Origin: Cytophaga sp051961495
GTDB taxonomy: Bacteria > Bacteroidota > Bacteroidia > Cytophagales > Cytophagaceae
Length of the DNA stretch: 13,732 nt
Assembly (NCBI RefSeq): GCF_051961495.1
Contig: NZ_JBQCDF010000275.1
Span: forward strand, 1-13,732
Reading direction: 5' to 3'
The translations under genes were made by a program, and so were the position numbers. The notes beneath the pieces were generated by a model, which saw only the letters and a program-made list of their open reading frames with translations, ran no database searches and was not told where the DNA came from. Shown in pieces: positions 7,670-13,678 of this stretch. The stretch's first letter is position 1; each line of letters starts with the position of its first letter.

Positions 7670-8683
7670 CTACGCTACTACTGTTTCTTCTAATGTTCGT
7701 GGCTGGAATGTTGCAGCCAGATCTGCCAATGCTTTGATGTGATCAGGTGTACTTCCGCAGCAACCGCCAAGAATATTCACCAGGTTTTCTTCCAGGAAGA
7801 TTTTCACCTGTTCAGCCATTTGCGCAGGAGTCTGATCATATTGACCGAACTCATTCGGCAATCCGGCATTCGGATATGCGCTTACAAAAAATGGTGCTTC
7901 CTTCGCCAATACCTGCAGGTATGGTCTCAATTCTTTTGCTCCCAACGCGCAGTTCAAACCAACGGACAACAACGGCGCATGTGATACAGAGATTAGAAAT
8001 GCTTCTGTTGTCTGTCCGGATAAGGTACGACCGCTGGCATCAGTAATGGTTGCAGAAACCATTACCGGAATTTCCTTGCCTGTTTCCTCAAACAATTCCA
8101 TGATCGCATAGAGAGCCGCTTTTGAATTCAGCGTATCGAAAATTGTTTCGATCAGCAACAAATCTGCTCCGCCTTCGATCAAACTGACAGCCTGTTCTTT
8201 ATAAGCTTTAGCCAATTCATCAAACGTAACGGCACGGTATCCGGGATCGTTTACATCCGGCGAGATAGAAGCTGTACGGTTTGTTGGCCCCATTGCTCCG
8301 GCAACAAAGCGGGGACGTGAAGGATCTTTTCTCATGAATTCGTCAACTGCTTCACGCGCAACTTTTGCACCGTAATAATTGATATCATGAACCATGTGTT
8401 CCAGTTTATAATCCGCCTGCGCAATGGTGGTACCACTGAATGTATTGGTTTCAATAATATCAGCACCTGCTTCTAAATACTGGGTATGTATCGCTTTAAT
8501 CACATCAGCGCGAGTAAAGCTTAACAAATCATTATTACCTTTTAAAGGATGTGCATGGTCATTCAGCTTTTCATTTCTGAAATCATTTTCGTCCAAACTA
8601 TAGCGTTGGATCATCGTTCCCATTGCACCATCCAGAATCAGAATCCGTTTGGTCAATTCGCTTTTTATATCTGCCTTATTCAT
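7670..8683 (-). CDS. Homocysteine S-methyltransferase subunit of split MetH (zinc/homocysteine-binding domain)
   Basis: 337 aa from ATG 8683, corresponding to the N-terminal module of E. coli MetH: ILDGAMGTMIQ (16-26), LKGNNDLLSFTR (47-58), ETNTFSGT (78-85), GAMGPTNRTASISPDVNDPG (129-148) and the zinc ligands C245 (GLNCA) and C308-C309 (GGCCGSTP). It binds and activates homocysteine through zinc. With the 897-aa product next door the total is 1234 residues, close to the 1227 of E. coli MetH, so the pair equals one whole enzyme cut at the linker between the first two modules. The frame stays open to ATG 8749, which would add 22 residues, but the 8683 ATG has a GAAAGGA sequence just upstream, gives an N-terminus like that of E. 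coli MetH, and the proposed promoter overlaps the extra stretch. It is probably the first gene of a two-gene operon. Confidence 0.95.
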   Translation of the reverse strand: MNKADIKSELTKRILILDGAMGTMIQRYSLDENDFRNEKLNDHAHPLKGNNDLLSFTRADVIKAIHTQYLEAGADIIETNTFSGTTIAQADYKLEHMVHDINYYGAKVAREAVDEFMRKDPSRPRFVAGAMGPTNRTASISPDVNDPGYRAVTFDELAKAYKEQAVSLIEGGADLLLIETIFDTLNSKAALYAIMELFEETGKEIPVMVSATITDASGRTLSGQTTEAFLISVSHAPLLSVGLNCALGAKELRPYLQVLAKEAPFFVSAYPNAGLPNEFGQYDQTPAQMAEQVKIFLEENLVNILGGCCGSTPDHIKALADLAATFQPRTLEETVVA

Positions 8684-8713
8684 TGCTTTCCTTTCTTCTA
8701 AGAGCCTCAAATA

Positions 8714-8745
8714 CAAACCTACACACTTGCTGGCTGAAAGACAAC
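8714..8745 (-). promoter_or_regulatory. Predicted promoter of the split metH operon
   Basis: On the minus strand GTTG (8745-8742), a 20-bp spacer and TAGGTTTG (8721-8714) match the Bacteroidota pattern TTTG-N19-21-TAnnTTTG with one mismatch. Transcription would begin near 8707, leaving a leader of about 24 nt before ATG 8683, too short for a riboswitch. Confidence 0.55.
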
Positions 8746-8919
8746 TCATTTACTTGAAACTTCATACATACGTGCATAACAAAATCGCACAGAGAATAAT
8801 TTCAAATACATAGTATTCAATCCATTACAGCATGTTTCAGGATGCTCCAGTTACACCGGAATGATCGCAGCAGAACTGCTTATTACGAAAAATGAATTAT
8901 GATAAAGAAAATAAATAAC

Positions 8920-8950
8920 TTTCAAAAGATGTGTGAACTGTGTATTTTTG
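8920..8950 (+). promoter_or_regulatory. Predicted promoter of the Ppx/GppA-DUF4337 operon
   Basis: TTTC (8920-8923), a 19-bp spacer and TATTTTTG (8943-8950) match the Bacteroidota promoter pattern with a perfect -7 box and one mismatch in the -33 box. The GTG start lies 31 bp after the -7 box, giving a leader of about 25 nt. Confidence 0.6.
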
Positions 8951-8981
8951 GTAACCAGACGAATACTTAAAACACTACTAC

Positions 8982-9920
8982 GTGAAACTTGCTGCAGTTG
9001 ATATCGGCTCCAACGCCATTCGTTTCCAGGTAAGCAAAATCCTGGAATATAACGGCATGATAATGTTCAAAAAAATGGAATACGTACGTTTCCCCTTGCG
9101 TTTAGGAGAAGATGTATTCCGTCTTGGAATGATATCAGCGGAAAAAGAAATGAAGTTCATCAAACTCATACAAACATTCAAAAATCTTTTTGAATTGTAT
9201 GAAGTAGATGATTACATGATCTCGGCAACTTCGGCCATGCGTGAATCTAAAAACGGCAGGGACATTGTGCTGAAAGTAAAAGGCCTGGTTGGTGTTGACA
9301 TCAACATCATTGATGGTGATAAAGAAGCAGAACTGATCAATACAGTTTTACATAATGAACTTGACGATAGTTCTTATATTCACATAGATGTTGGTGGTGG
9401 TAGTACAGAATTAAACCTGTTTGTAAACAGAAAAAAAATAGCAGCCCGTTCATTCAAGATTGGTTCTGTAAGAAGGCTACAGGGACTGGATGCTCCTGAA
9501 GAATGGGAAGAAATGAAACAATGGGTTAAAAACAATATTGACAAACTACCCAAGCCCGTAACTGCAATAGGTACCGGGGGTAACATCGGTAAAATTTTTG
9601 AATTGGGTACAGCAGACAAACCTAAAAAAGACAAACGTATCATTTCACTGAAGCGTATTGAAGAAGTTCAGCACAACGTTTCACAGTACAGCTACGAAGA
9701 CAGGATCAATGTATTGATGTTGAACAGTGACCGTGCCGATGTCATTATTCCGGCATCTGAGATCTATACCAGTGTCATGGAATTTGCCAAAGCAAAACAG
9801 ATGGTTGTACCGGAAGTAGGTCTGAAAGATGGTCTCATGCTGATGTTGTATGAAAGAAACAAGCATCTACACATTACTGATTTGGATAGTATACGCAACG
9901 TAAATAAATATCAAAAATAA
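8982..9920 (+). CDS. Ppx/GppA-family phosphatase (exopolyphosphatase or pppGpp phosphohydrolase)
   Basis: 312 aa, starting with GTG at 8982. The start is fixed by the ASKHA phosphate-binding loop AAVDIGSNAIR at residues 4-14, which opens every Ppx/GppA protein. Further motifs are SATSAMRES (81-89), IIDGDKEAELI (109-119) carrying the acidic active-site region, the second phosphate loop DVGGGSTEL (136-144) and the nucleotide-type loop IGTGGNIGKI (196-205). At this length it has only the two ASKHA lobes and lacks the C-terminal HD-type domain of E. coli Ppx (513 aa). It would act in the cytosol on polyphosphate ends and/or on pppGpp, linking phosphate storage and the stringent response; sequence alone does not decide the substrate. 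A catalytic pair usually read as EEA is KEA here. A membrane protein gene follows after 8 bp, probably in the same operon. Confidence 0.92.
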   Translation: MKLAAVDIGSNAIRFQVSKILEYNGMIMFKKMEYVRFPLRLGEDVFRLGMISAEKEMKFIKLIQTFKNLFELYEVDDYMISATSAMRESKNGRDIVLKVKGLVGVDINIIDGDKEAELINTVLHNELDDSSYIHIDVGGGSTELNLFVNRKKIAARSFKIGSVRRLQGLDAPEEWEEMKQWVKNNIDKLPKPVTAIGTGGNIGKIFELGTADKPKKDKRIISLKRIEEVQHNVSQYSYEDRINVLMLNSDRADVIIPASEIYTSVMEFAKAKQMVVPEVGLKDGLMLMLYERNKHLHITDLDSIRNVNKYQK

Positions 9921-9928
9921 TTCCCCTT

Positions 9929-10567
9929 ATGAGTTCTGAAGAAAACGAAGTTGAAAACAAGGCATCCAAAAACCTTGAATTATTCATTGGTGTGGTCATT
10001 GCTGTTTTTGCTGCAGTTCTAGCCATTAATGACCTTGGTGCCGGCAGATATGGTGATGATGAAATGATCGCCCATAACAACCAGACAAAGATGTATAACT
10101 GGTACCAGGCAAAAAGCATTAAAGAAACATTGTATGAAGGTCAGCTGGATCTGCTTTCTACGTTAGAAAAAACGAATTCAATCAAAGAAGAACATAAAAA
10201 TGTTGTTGACTCTTTTAAGGTACAGAAAGCAAAACAGATCAAGCGTTATGAACTTGAAAAAGACGAAATCCTGAAAGGTTCTGTGAATATTGAAAAAGAT
10301 AAGTGGACATTAAAAGACGAAAAAACGGGCGAAAAAGGAACTACCATCGGTGCCAAACAATGGGAAGAAGAAGCAGATAAACTTGGCGCAGCCGGTGACC
10401 TGTTTGACCTTTCAAGCCTTTTCCTCCAGATCTGTATTGTCTTTGGTGCAATCAGTCTGGTATTGCAGGAAGCATCAACACGTAAAATATTCTTCTGGCT
10501 GATGATCGCAATGGGCATTGCCGGTACATACTTTACCGTTCATGCCTATATGCAGGCGATGGCTTAA
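9929..10567 (+). CDS. DUF4337-type membrane protein
   Basis: 212 aa. One membrane segment lies near the N-terminus (about residues 18-37, LELFIGVVIAVFAAVLAIND) and two near the C-terminus (about 155-173 and 179-198), with a charged, probably helical, lysine- and glutamate-rich middle. The phrase MYNWYQAKSIKETLYEGQ after the first segment matches the WxxYQAKSIK signature I recall for DUF4337; the number is from memory. Function is unknown. It starts 8 bp after the Ppx/GppA stop and is followed by a strong terminator, so the two genes form a closed operon. A role near phosphate or polyphosphate handling is only guilt by association. Confidence 0.75.
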   Translation: MSSEENEVENKASKNLELFIGVVIAVFAAVLAINDLGAGRYGDDEMIAHNNQTKMYNWYQAKSIKETLYEGQLDLLSTLEKTNSIKEEHKNVVDSFKVQKAKQIKRYELEKDEILKGSVNIEKDKWTLKDEKTGEKGTTIGAKQWEEEADKLGAAGDLFDLSSLFLQICIVFGAISLVLQEASTRKIFFWLMIAMGIAGTYFTVHAYMQAMA

Positions 10568-10600
10568 TGAGGTTCAAAGTTTTATGTTCTGAGTTTTAAG

Positions 10601-10640
10601 AAAACGGCTGTTGATAATCATTAACAGCCGTTTTTATTTT
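10601..10640 (+). terminator. Rho-independent terminator of the Ppx/GppA operon
   Basis: AAAACGGCTGTT (10601-10612) pairs perfectly over 12 bp with AACAGCCGTTTT (10623-10634) around a 10-nt loop and is followed by TATTTT. It lies 33 bp after the DUF4337 stop. The A-rich 5' side could also give some termination in the other direction. Confidence 0.9.
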
Positions 10641-10661
10641 TATACGAATCGTATATCTTTA
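10641..10661 (+). promoter_or_regulatory. Palindrome and possible -7 box before the lipoprotein gene
   Basis: TATACG-AAT-CGTATA (10641-10655) is a perfect 6-bp inverted repeat just after the terminator. It overlaps TATCTTTA (10654-10661), one mismatch from the TAnnTTTG -7 box, placed 25 bp before the ATG. This could be a promoter with an operator, but no clear -33 box is present, so confidence is low. Confidence 0.35.
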
Positions 10662-10686
10662 CCATATCGCATTAACCTGCAACCTT

Positions 10687-11604
10687 ATGTTTATACGCAT
10701 TCTTTCCTCTGGTCTTCTAATCGGTTTGCTTTCTGCATGCAGCTCTTCAGAACAAACTGCCGAAGTTGTACGTGTACAAAGTACACTAGAGATTTTCACA
10801 ATCGACTCCGGAAGCCGTGACATTATCTACCAAACAAATGAAAACTTTGAAGCCCCTAACTGGTCAAGAGATGGGAGCTTTTTACTTTTTAATATGAAAG
10901 GTGAAATCTATAAAATCCCTCCTATCGGTGGCACGCCTGAAAAACTGAATACAGGATTTGCCACGAAATGTAATAATGACCACGGTATTTCTCCGGACAA
11001 TACGCAATTAGTTATCAGCCATCATGAAAAGGAATCGGGAAAATCAATGATCTATACATTACCAATTACTGGCGGTACGCCGAAACTTATCACACCCAAT
11101 GCTCCATCTTACTGGCATGGCTGGTCGCCCGACGGCAAGACTTTAGCATATTGCGCCGAACGTAATGGTGAGTATGATATTTATTCCATACCAGCTCCCG
11201 GCGGCAAAGAGACGCGTTTAACAACTGCCAAAGGTCTGGATGACGGACCTGATTATACGGCAGATGGCAAATACATTTATTTTAATTCTGTACGCACAGG
11301 CAAGATGAAAATCTGGCGCATGAAGCCCGATGGTTCAGAACAGGAACAGGTTACGTTTGATACCTACAACGATTGGTTCGCACATCCTTCACCGGATGGT
11401 AAATACATTGTATTTGTTTCTTACGAACCGGATATTGAAGGACACCCGGCGAATAAAAATGTAATGCTGCGTTTAATGTCGCTGGAAGTCGGAGAGCCGA
11501 AAGTAATTGCCAAATTATTCGGCGGACAAGGAACCATCAATGTTCCGTCATGGTCGCCGGACAGCAAAAAGTTTGCTTTTGTGAGTTATAAATTATTGGA
11601 TTAA
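10687..11604 (+). CDS. Lipoprotein with TolB-like (PD40) beta-propeller
   Basis: 305 aa. A short signal peptide ends in the lipobox LSAC with the lipidated cysteine at residue 18, followed by SSSEQ, which is not a clear Bacteroidota surface-export signal. The mature part is made of WD40-like PD40 repeats, each with a W/P-x-S-x-DG(K) core: PNWSRDGSFLLF, HGISPDNTQLVIS, WHGWSPDGKTLAY, DYTADGKYIYF, AHPSPDGKYIVF and PSWSPDSKKFAF. About six blades are visible, giving a closed propeller like the C-terminal domain of TolB. It is probably periplasmic, anchored to a membrane, and binds a protein or sugar partner; no catalytic domain is attached. Upstream lies a terminator, so the gene is transcribed on its own; the next gene follows after 55 bp. 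A TolB role in envelope integrity is not implied because the TolB N-terminal domain is absent. Confidence 0.88.
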   Translation: MFIRILSSGLLIGLLSACSSSEQTAEVVRVQSTLEIFTIDSGSRDIIYQTNENFEAPNWSRDGSFLLFNMKGEIYKIPPIGGTPEKLNTGFATKCNNDHGISPDNTQLVISHHEKESGKSMIYTLPITGGTPKLITPNAPSYWHGWSPDGKTLAYCAERNGEYDIYSIPAPGGKETRLTTAKGLDDGPDYTADGKYIYFNSVRTGKMKIWRMKPDGSEQEQVTFDTYNDWFAHPSPDGKYIVFVSYEPDIEGHPANKNVMLRLMSLEVGEPKVIAKLFGGQGTINVPSWSPDSKKFAFVSYKLLD

Positions 11605-11659
11605 AATATACTATCCCCTAATAAGTATTATCTTATATATTAAACCAAAACTCAACATC

Positions 11660-12112
11660 ATGAAAAATATTTTTAACCAGGATATCGTAACGGAAACAAT
11701 AAACCGTATTGACCAATTAACACCGGAGTCGCAGCCGGCATGGGGAAAAATGTCCGTGAGTAAGATGCTTGCGCATTGTAATGTTACATACGAATTGGTG
11801 TATGAAGACAAGCATCCGAAACCTAATCCACTGATGAAATTTTTTATCAAATTTGTAGCTAAAGATGCTGTCGTGAGTGAAAAACCGTATAAGAAAAGTA
11901 TCATGACTTCTCCTGTTTTTATTATTACGGATGAACGTGAATTCAATAAAGAAAAAACACGTTTAATTGATCACATCATCAAAACCCAGCAATTGGGCGA
12001 ATCTTATTTTGACAAAAAAGAATCTCATTCTTTTGGTCTGCTTACTAAAGATGAATGGAACAATATGTTCTATAAACACCTGGATCATCATCTGACTCAG
12101 TTCGGAGTTTAA
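11660..12112 (+). CDS. DUF1569 (DinB-superfamily) protein
   Basis: 150 aa, cytosolic. The opening IFNQDIVTETINRIDQLTPESQPAWGKMSVSKMLAHCN is typical of DUF1569, a four-helix-bundle family related to DinB/YfiT. Those proteins bind a metal through three histidines; candidates here are the His in MLAHCN (about residue 39) and the pair in HLDHHL near the end (about 141-146). Some superfamily members are bacillithiol- or mycothiol-dependent transferases, but most members are uncharacterised, so no reaction is assigned. The start at ATG 11660 gives the usual N-terminus; no Shine-Dalgarno sequence is visible. The following DUF1801 gene starts 38 bp downstream on the same strand, so they may be co-transcribed. 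Confidence 0.82.
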   Translation: MKNIFNQDIVTETINRIDQLTPESQPAWGKMSVSKMLAHCNVTYELVYEDKHPKPNPLMKFFIKFVAKDAVVSEKPYKKSIMTSPVFIITDEREFNKEKTRLIDHIIKTQQLGESYFDKKESHSFGLLTKDEWNNMFYKHLDHHLTQFGV

Positions 12113-12150
12113 TACGCAATCATTTCCACTTTTATATTCAATATTGTCTT

Positions 12151-12564
12151 ATGAAAGCAAGCGAATCCAAACCAGATACGATTGATAGTTATATCTCAAC
12201 ATTTCCCGAAGATACGCAGATGCTGCTTGAGCAAATGCGGACAACGATTAAGAAAGCAGTTCCAAAAGCAACGGAAGTAATCAGCTATGGCATGCCGGCA
12301 TTTAAATTACATACAGTGCTGGTGTATTTCGCCGGTTACAAAAATCATATCGGCTTCTATCCCACTTCTTCCGGCATTCGTGAATTTCAGAATGAGATTG
12401 CTGCTTATAGAAATTCAAAAGGCGCAGTACAATTCCCGTTGGATAAACCGTTGCCTGTTAAACTGATCAAAGAAATTACCTTGTTCAGAGTTAAGGAAGA
12501 TCTCCTGAATGCCGAATTAAAAGCACAAAAGAAGGTTAAGGCGAAAAAATCAAAAACGAAATAA
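12151..12564 (+). CDS. DUF1801 protein (YdhG/Fra-like)
   Basis: 137 aa, cytosolic, with a lysine-rich tail (KAQKKVKAKKSKTK). Conserved family blocks are YISTFPEDTQMLLEQMRTTI (14-33), EVISYGMPAFKL (42-53), the centre FAGYKNHIGFYPTSSGI (59-75) and SKGAVQFPLDKPLP (88-101). DUF1801 includes B. subtilis YdhG (Fra), described as a frataxin-like iron chaperone, and many unstudied homologues. The fold is frataxin- or YdhG-like; an iron role here is possible but not shown by the sequence. The basic tail could bind nucleic acid or be a simple extension. It follows the DUF1569 gene by 38 bp and precedes the ArsR operon promoter. Confidence 0.85.
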   Translation: MKASESKPDTIDSYISTFPEDTQMLLEQMRTTIKKAVPKATEVISYGMPAFKLHTVLVYFAGYKNHIGFYPTSSGIREFQNEIAAYRNSKGAVQFPLDKPLPVKLIKEITLFRVKEDLLNAELKAQKKVKAKKSKTK

Positions 12565-12578
12565 TTCATGCGATTTAA

Positions 12579-12600
12579 CTTATGTAATAAAATACATGAG
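12579..12600 (+). terminator. Weak AT-rich hairpin, possible terminator after the DUF1801 gene
   Basis: CTTATGTA (12579-12586) pairs with TACATGAG (12593-12600), 8 bp with one G-U wobble and a 6-nt loop, followed after a short gap by ATTTTT (12606-12611). The stem is weak, so termination would be partial at best. Confidence 0.3.
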
Positions 12601-12607
12601 AAATTAT

Positions 12608-12638
12608 TTTTACGTAACTTTTAAGTTACATATATTTG
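12608..12638 (+). promoter_or_regulatory. Predicted promoter of the AHSA1-ArsR operon
   Basis: TTTT (12608-12611), a 19-bp spacer and TATATTTG (12631-12638) match the Bacteroidota promoter pattern, with an exact -7 box. The -7 box lies between the two palindromes, and transcription should begin inside the second one, about 15 nt before ATG 12660. Confidence 0.65.
12614..12629. promoter_or_regulatory. Operator 1: 16-bp palindrome GTAACTTTTAAGTTAC
   Basis: Perfect 7-bp arms GTAACTT and AAGTTAC around TT. It lies in the spacer between the -33 and -7 boxes, so a bound dimer would block RNA polymerase. Its reverse complement is the second site at 12640-12655. The repressor is probably the ArsR protein encoded two genes downstream. 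Confidence 0.75.
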
Positions 12639-12639
12639 C

Positions 12640-12655
12640 GTAACTTAAAAGTTAC
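12640..12655. promoter_or_regulatory. Operator 2: 16-bp palindrome GTAACTTAAAAGTTAC
   Basis: The same arms as operator 1 with centre AA, that is, the exact reverse complement of site 1. The centres are 26 bp apart, about two and a half helical turns, so two dimers would sit on roughly opposite faces of the DNA. This site covers the expected transcription start. Confidence 0.75.
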
Positions 12656-12659
12656 TTAT

Positions 12660-13097
12660 ATGAAAAACGATATCAGACACCAATGGCATTTTAATCATCC
12701 TCCGCAGTTGGTATGGGATTACCTGACTAAACCTGAGTTACTGTCTCAATGGCTTATGGAAAGCGACTTTCAGCCAATTGAGGGCCATGAATTCATGTTC
12801 AATACAAAGCCAAAAGTGAAAGTAGGATTTGATGGCTTGATTTACTGTAAAGTTTTAAAAGTACAACCAACTACACACCTATCCTATACCTGGAAAGGCG
12901 GACCCGGAAAAGGCAAGATAACGCTTGACTCCATTGTAACCTGGACGCTCTCACCAAATGGAACCGGGACAGACCTGTTATTGGAACATACCGGATTTAC
13001 AGGATTCAGGAACCTGCTATCATATTTAATTATGAACAAGGGCTGGCAGAAAATCCAGACTCGGCTTGCCCTGCATATGGACAAACATCTAAAATGA
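12660..13097 (+). CDS. SRPBCC/AHSA1-family protein (Activator of Hsp90 ATPase homologue 1-like)
   Basis: 145 aa from ATG 12660. A TTG in frame at 12636 would add 8 residues but lies inside the -7 box, so it is rejected. The START-like (SRPBCC) fold is suggested by IRHQWHFNHPPQLVWDYLTKPELLSQWLM at the N-terminus (the usual xxAPxxxVWxxLTxPExLxxWL), a central run of beta-strands ending in LSYTWKGG, the strand VTWTLSPNGTGTDLLLEHTGF, and the closing helix GWQKIQTRLALHMDKHL. These proteins form a hydrophobic cavity for small ligands, and the family is often encoded beside an ArsR-type regulator, as here. Its TGA overlaps the regulator's ATG by 4 bp (ATGA), so translation is coupled. Substrate and function are unknown. 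Confidence 0.92.
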   Translation: MKNDIRHQWHFNHPPQLVWDYLTKPELLSQWLMESDFQPIEGHEFMFNTKPKVKVGFDGLIYCKVLKVQPTTHLSYTWKGGPGKGKITLDSIVTWTLSPNGTGTDLLLEHTGFTGFRNLLSYLIMNKGWQKIQTRLALHMDKHLK

Positions 13098-13414
13098 CAC
13101 AACAAGCATTAGATATTTTCCAGGTAATTGCAGACCCGAACAGACGATATATCCTGGAATTACTGACCGAACAAAATCTCTCTATTAATGCGTTGGCAGA
13201 AAATTTTGATATGAGCCGGCCGGCAGTATCCAAGCACATAAAAGCGTTGCATACAGCCGGCTTTGTTTCTATTGAAGAAATCGGTCGGGAGCGTGTGTGC
13301 ACCTTGAACCAGGAAGGCTTTAATGAACTGCAGGAATGGATCAATTATTTTGATGGTTTCTGGAAAAACAAACTGAAGAATCTGGAAACATTGATGAACA
13401 AAAAAAATAAATAA
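13094..13414 (+). CDS. ArsR-family winged-helix transcriptional regulator
   Basis: 106 aa. Typical ArsR opening ALDIFQVIADPNRRYILELLTEQNLSINALAENFDMSRPAVSKHIKALHTAGFVSIEEIGRERVCTLN: helices for dimerisation, recognition helix SRPAVSKHIKALHTAG (about 41-56) and the beta-wing IEEIGRERVCTL (about 60-71). It has one cysteine (about 69) and no CxC metal-sensing motif (the ELCVC type of metal sensors), and resembles the SdpR-like or AHSA1-associated subgroup. The C-terminal helix has FWKNKLKNLETLM, common in this subgroup. It overlaps the AHSA1 gene by 4 bp. The likely binding sites are the twin palindromes before the operon, so it should repress its own transcription; the signal is unknown. Confidence 0.93.
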   Translation: MTQQALDIFQVIADPNRRYILELLTEQNLSINALAENFDMSRPAVSKHIKALHTAGFVSIEEIGRERVCTLNQEGFNELQEWINYFDGFWKNKLKNLETLMNKKNK

Positions 13415-13431
13415 CTTCAAATTTCAGATTT

Positions 13432-13668
13432 ATGAAATATCTCATAAAAATATATACCATTGCGATATTACTATTTTCTTTACCTCAAAGCGGATCAACC
13501 AAAGAATACAACAATCCTGATTCTGCTGCAGCCTGCAGAGATCATGCGATCGTAACAATGAATTCGGGGAACTATAATTCCGAGACAAAAAAGTACGCAT
13601 ATTATGGCACAACAATTATTTATATGAAAAAAATAAACAACATCTGGAAAATGGCAGACATCAAGTAA
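13432..13668 (+). CDS. Small putative secreted protein, possibly a shortened NTF2/SnoaL-like protein
   Basis: 78 aa. Residues 1-22 (MKYLIKIYTIAILLFSLPQSGS) form a plausible signal peptide with a hydrophobic core after two lysines. The rest has a tyrosine-rich stretch YAYYGTTIIYMKKINNIWKMADIK whose last part resembles the closing strands of NTF2/SnoaL-like proteins (TxxxxKxxGxWKIADI). A complete NTF2-like domain is about 120-130 residues, so the early helices would be missing and an internal deletion is possible. One cysteine (about 35). It starts 17 bp after the ArsR stop, on the same strand, so it may belong to the same transcript. A perfect 18-bp palindrome overlaps its stop codon. Real gene status is plausible but not certain. 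Confidence 0.5.
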   Translation: MKYLIKIYTIAILLFSLPQSGSTKEYNNPDSAAACRDHAIVTMNSGNYNSETKKYAYYGTTIIYMKKINNIWKMADIK

Positions 13669-13678
13669 ATTTACTTGA
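13661..13678. repeat. 18-bp perfect palindrome at the end of the last gene
   Basis: TCAAGTAAATTTACTTGA is fully self-complementary and includes the TAA stop at 13666-13668. As RNA it could form a short hairpin, but no U-run follows, so a terminator role is doubtful; as DNA it could bind a dimeric regulator. Confidence 0.5.

Larger units (their letters stand above)
8684..8981. other. Divergent intergenic region between metH and the Ppx/GppA gene
   Basis: 298 bp holding the two outward promoters (8714-8745 leftward, 8920-8950 rightward). Between them three inverted repeats lie back to back in 52 bp: AGCAT-8-ATGCT (8829-8846), TCCAGT-3-ACCGGA with one mismatch (8846-8860), and AGCAG-2-CTGCT (8869-8880). 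They are outside both predicted transcripts, so protein binding is more likely than RNA structure. I found no SAM or cobalamin riboswitch core on either strand. Confidence 0.5.

Noticed and set aside
8684..8981. Cobalamin or SAM riboswitch before the split metH genes
   Set aside because: No matching core, and the predicted promoter leaves a leader of only about 24 nt.
11611..11946. 111-residue leftward open frame opposite the DUF1569 gene
   Set aside because: It is the antisense shadow of a clearly conserved gene; its hydrophobic look arises from the opposite strand's codons.
12636..12659. TTG start that would extend the AHSA1 protein by 8 residues
   Set aside because: The codon lies in the -7 box and the stretch is operator DNA; ATG 12660 gives the expected N-terminus.
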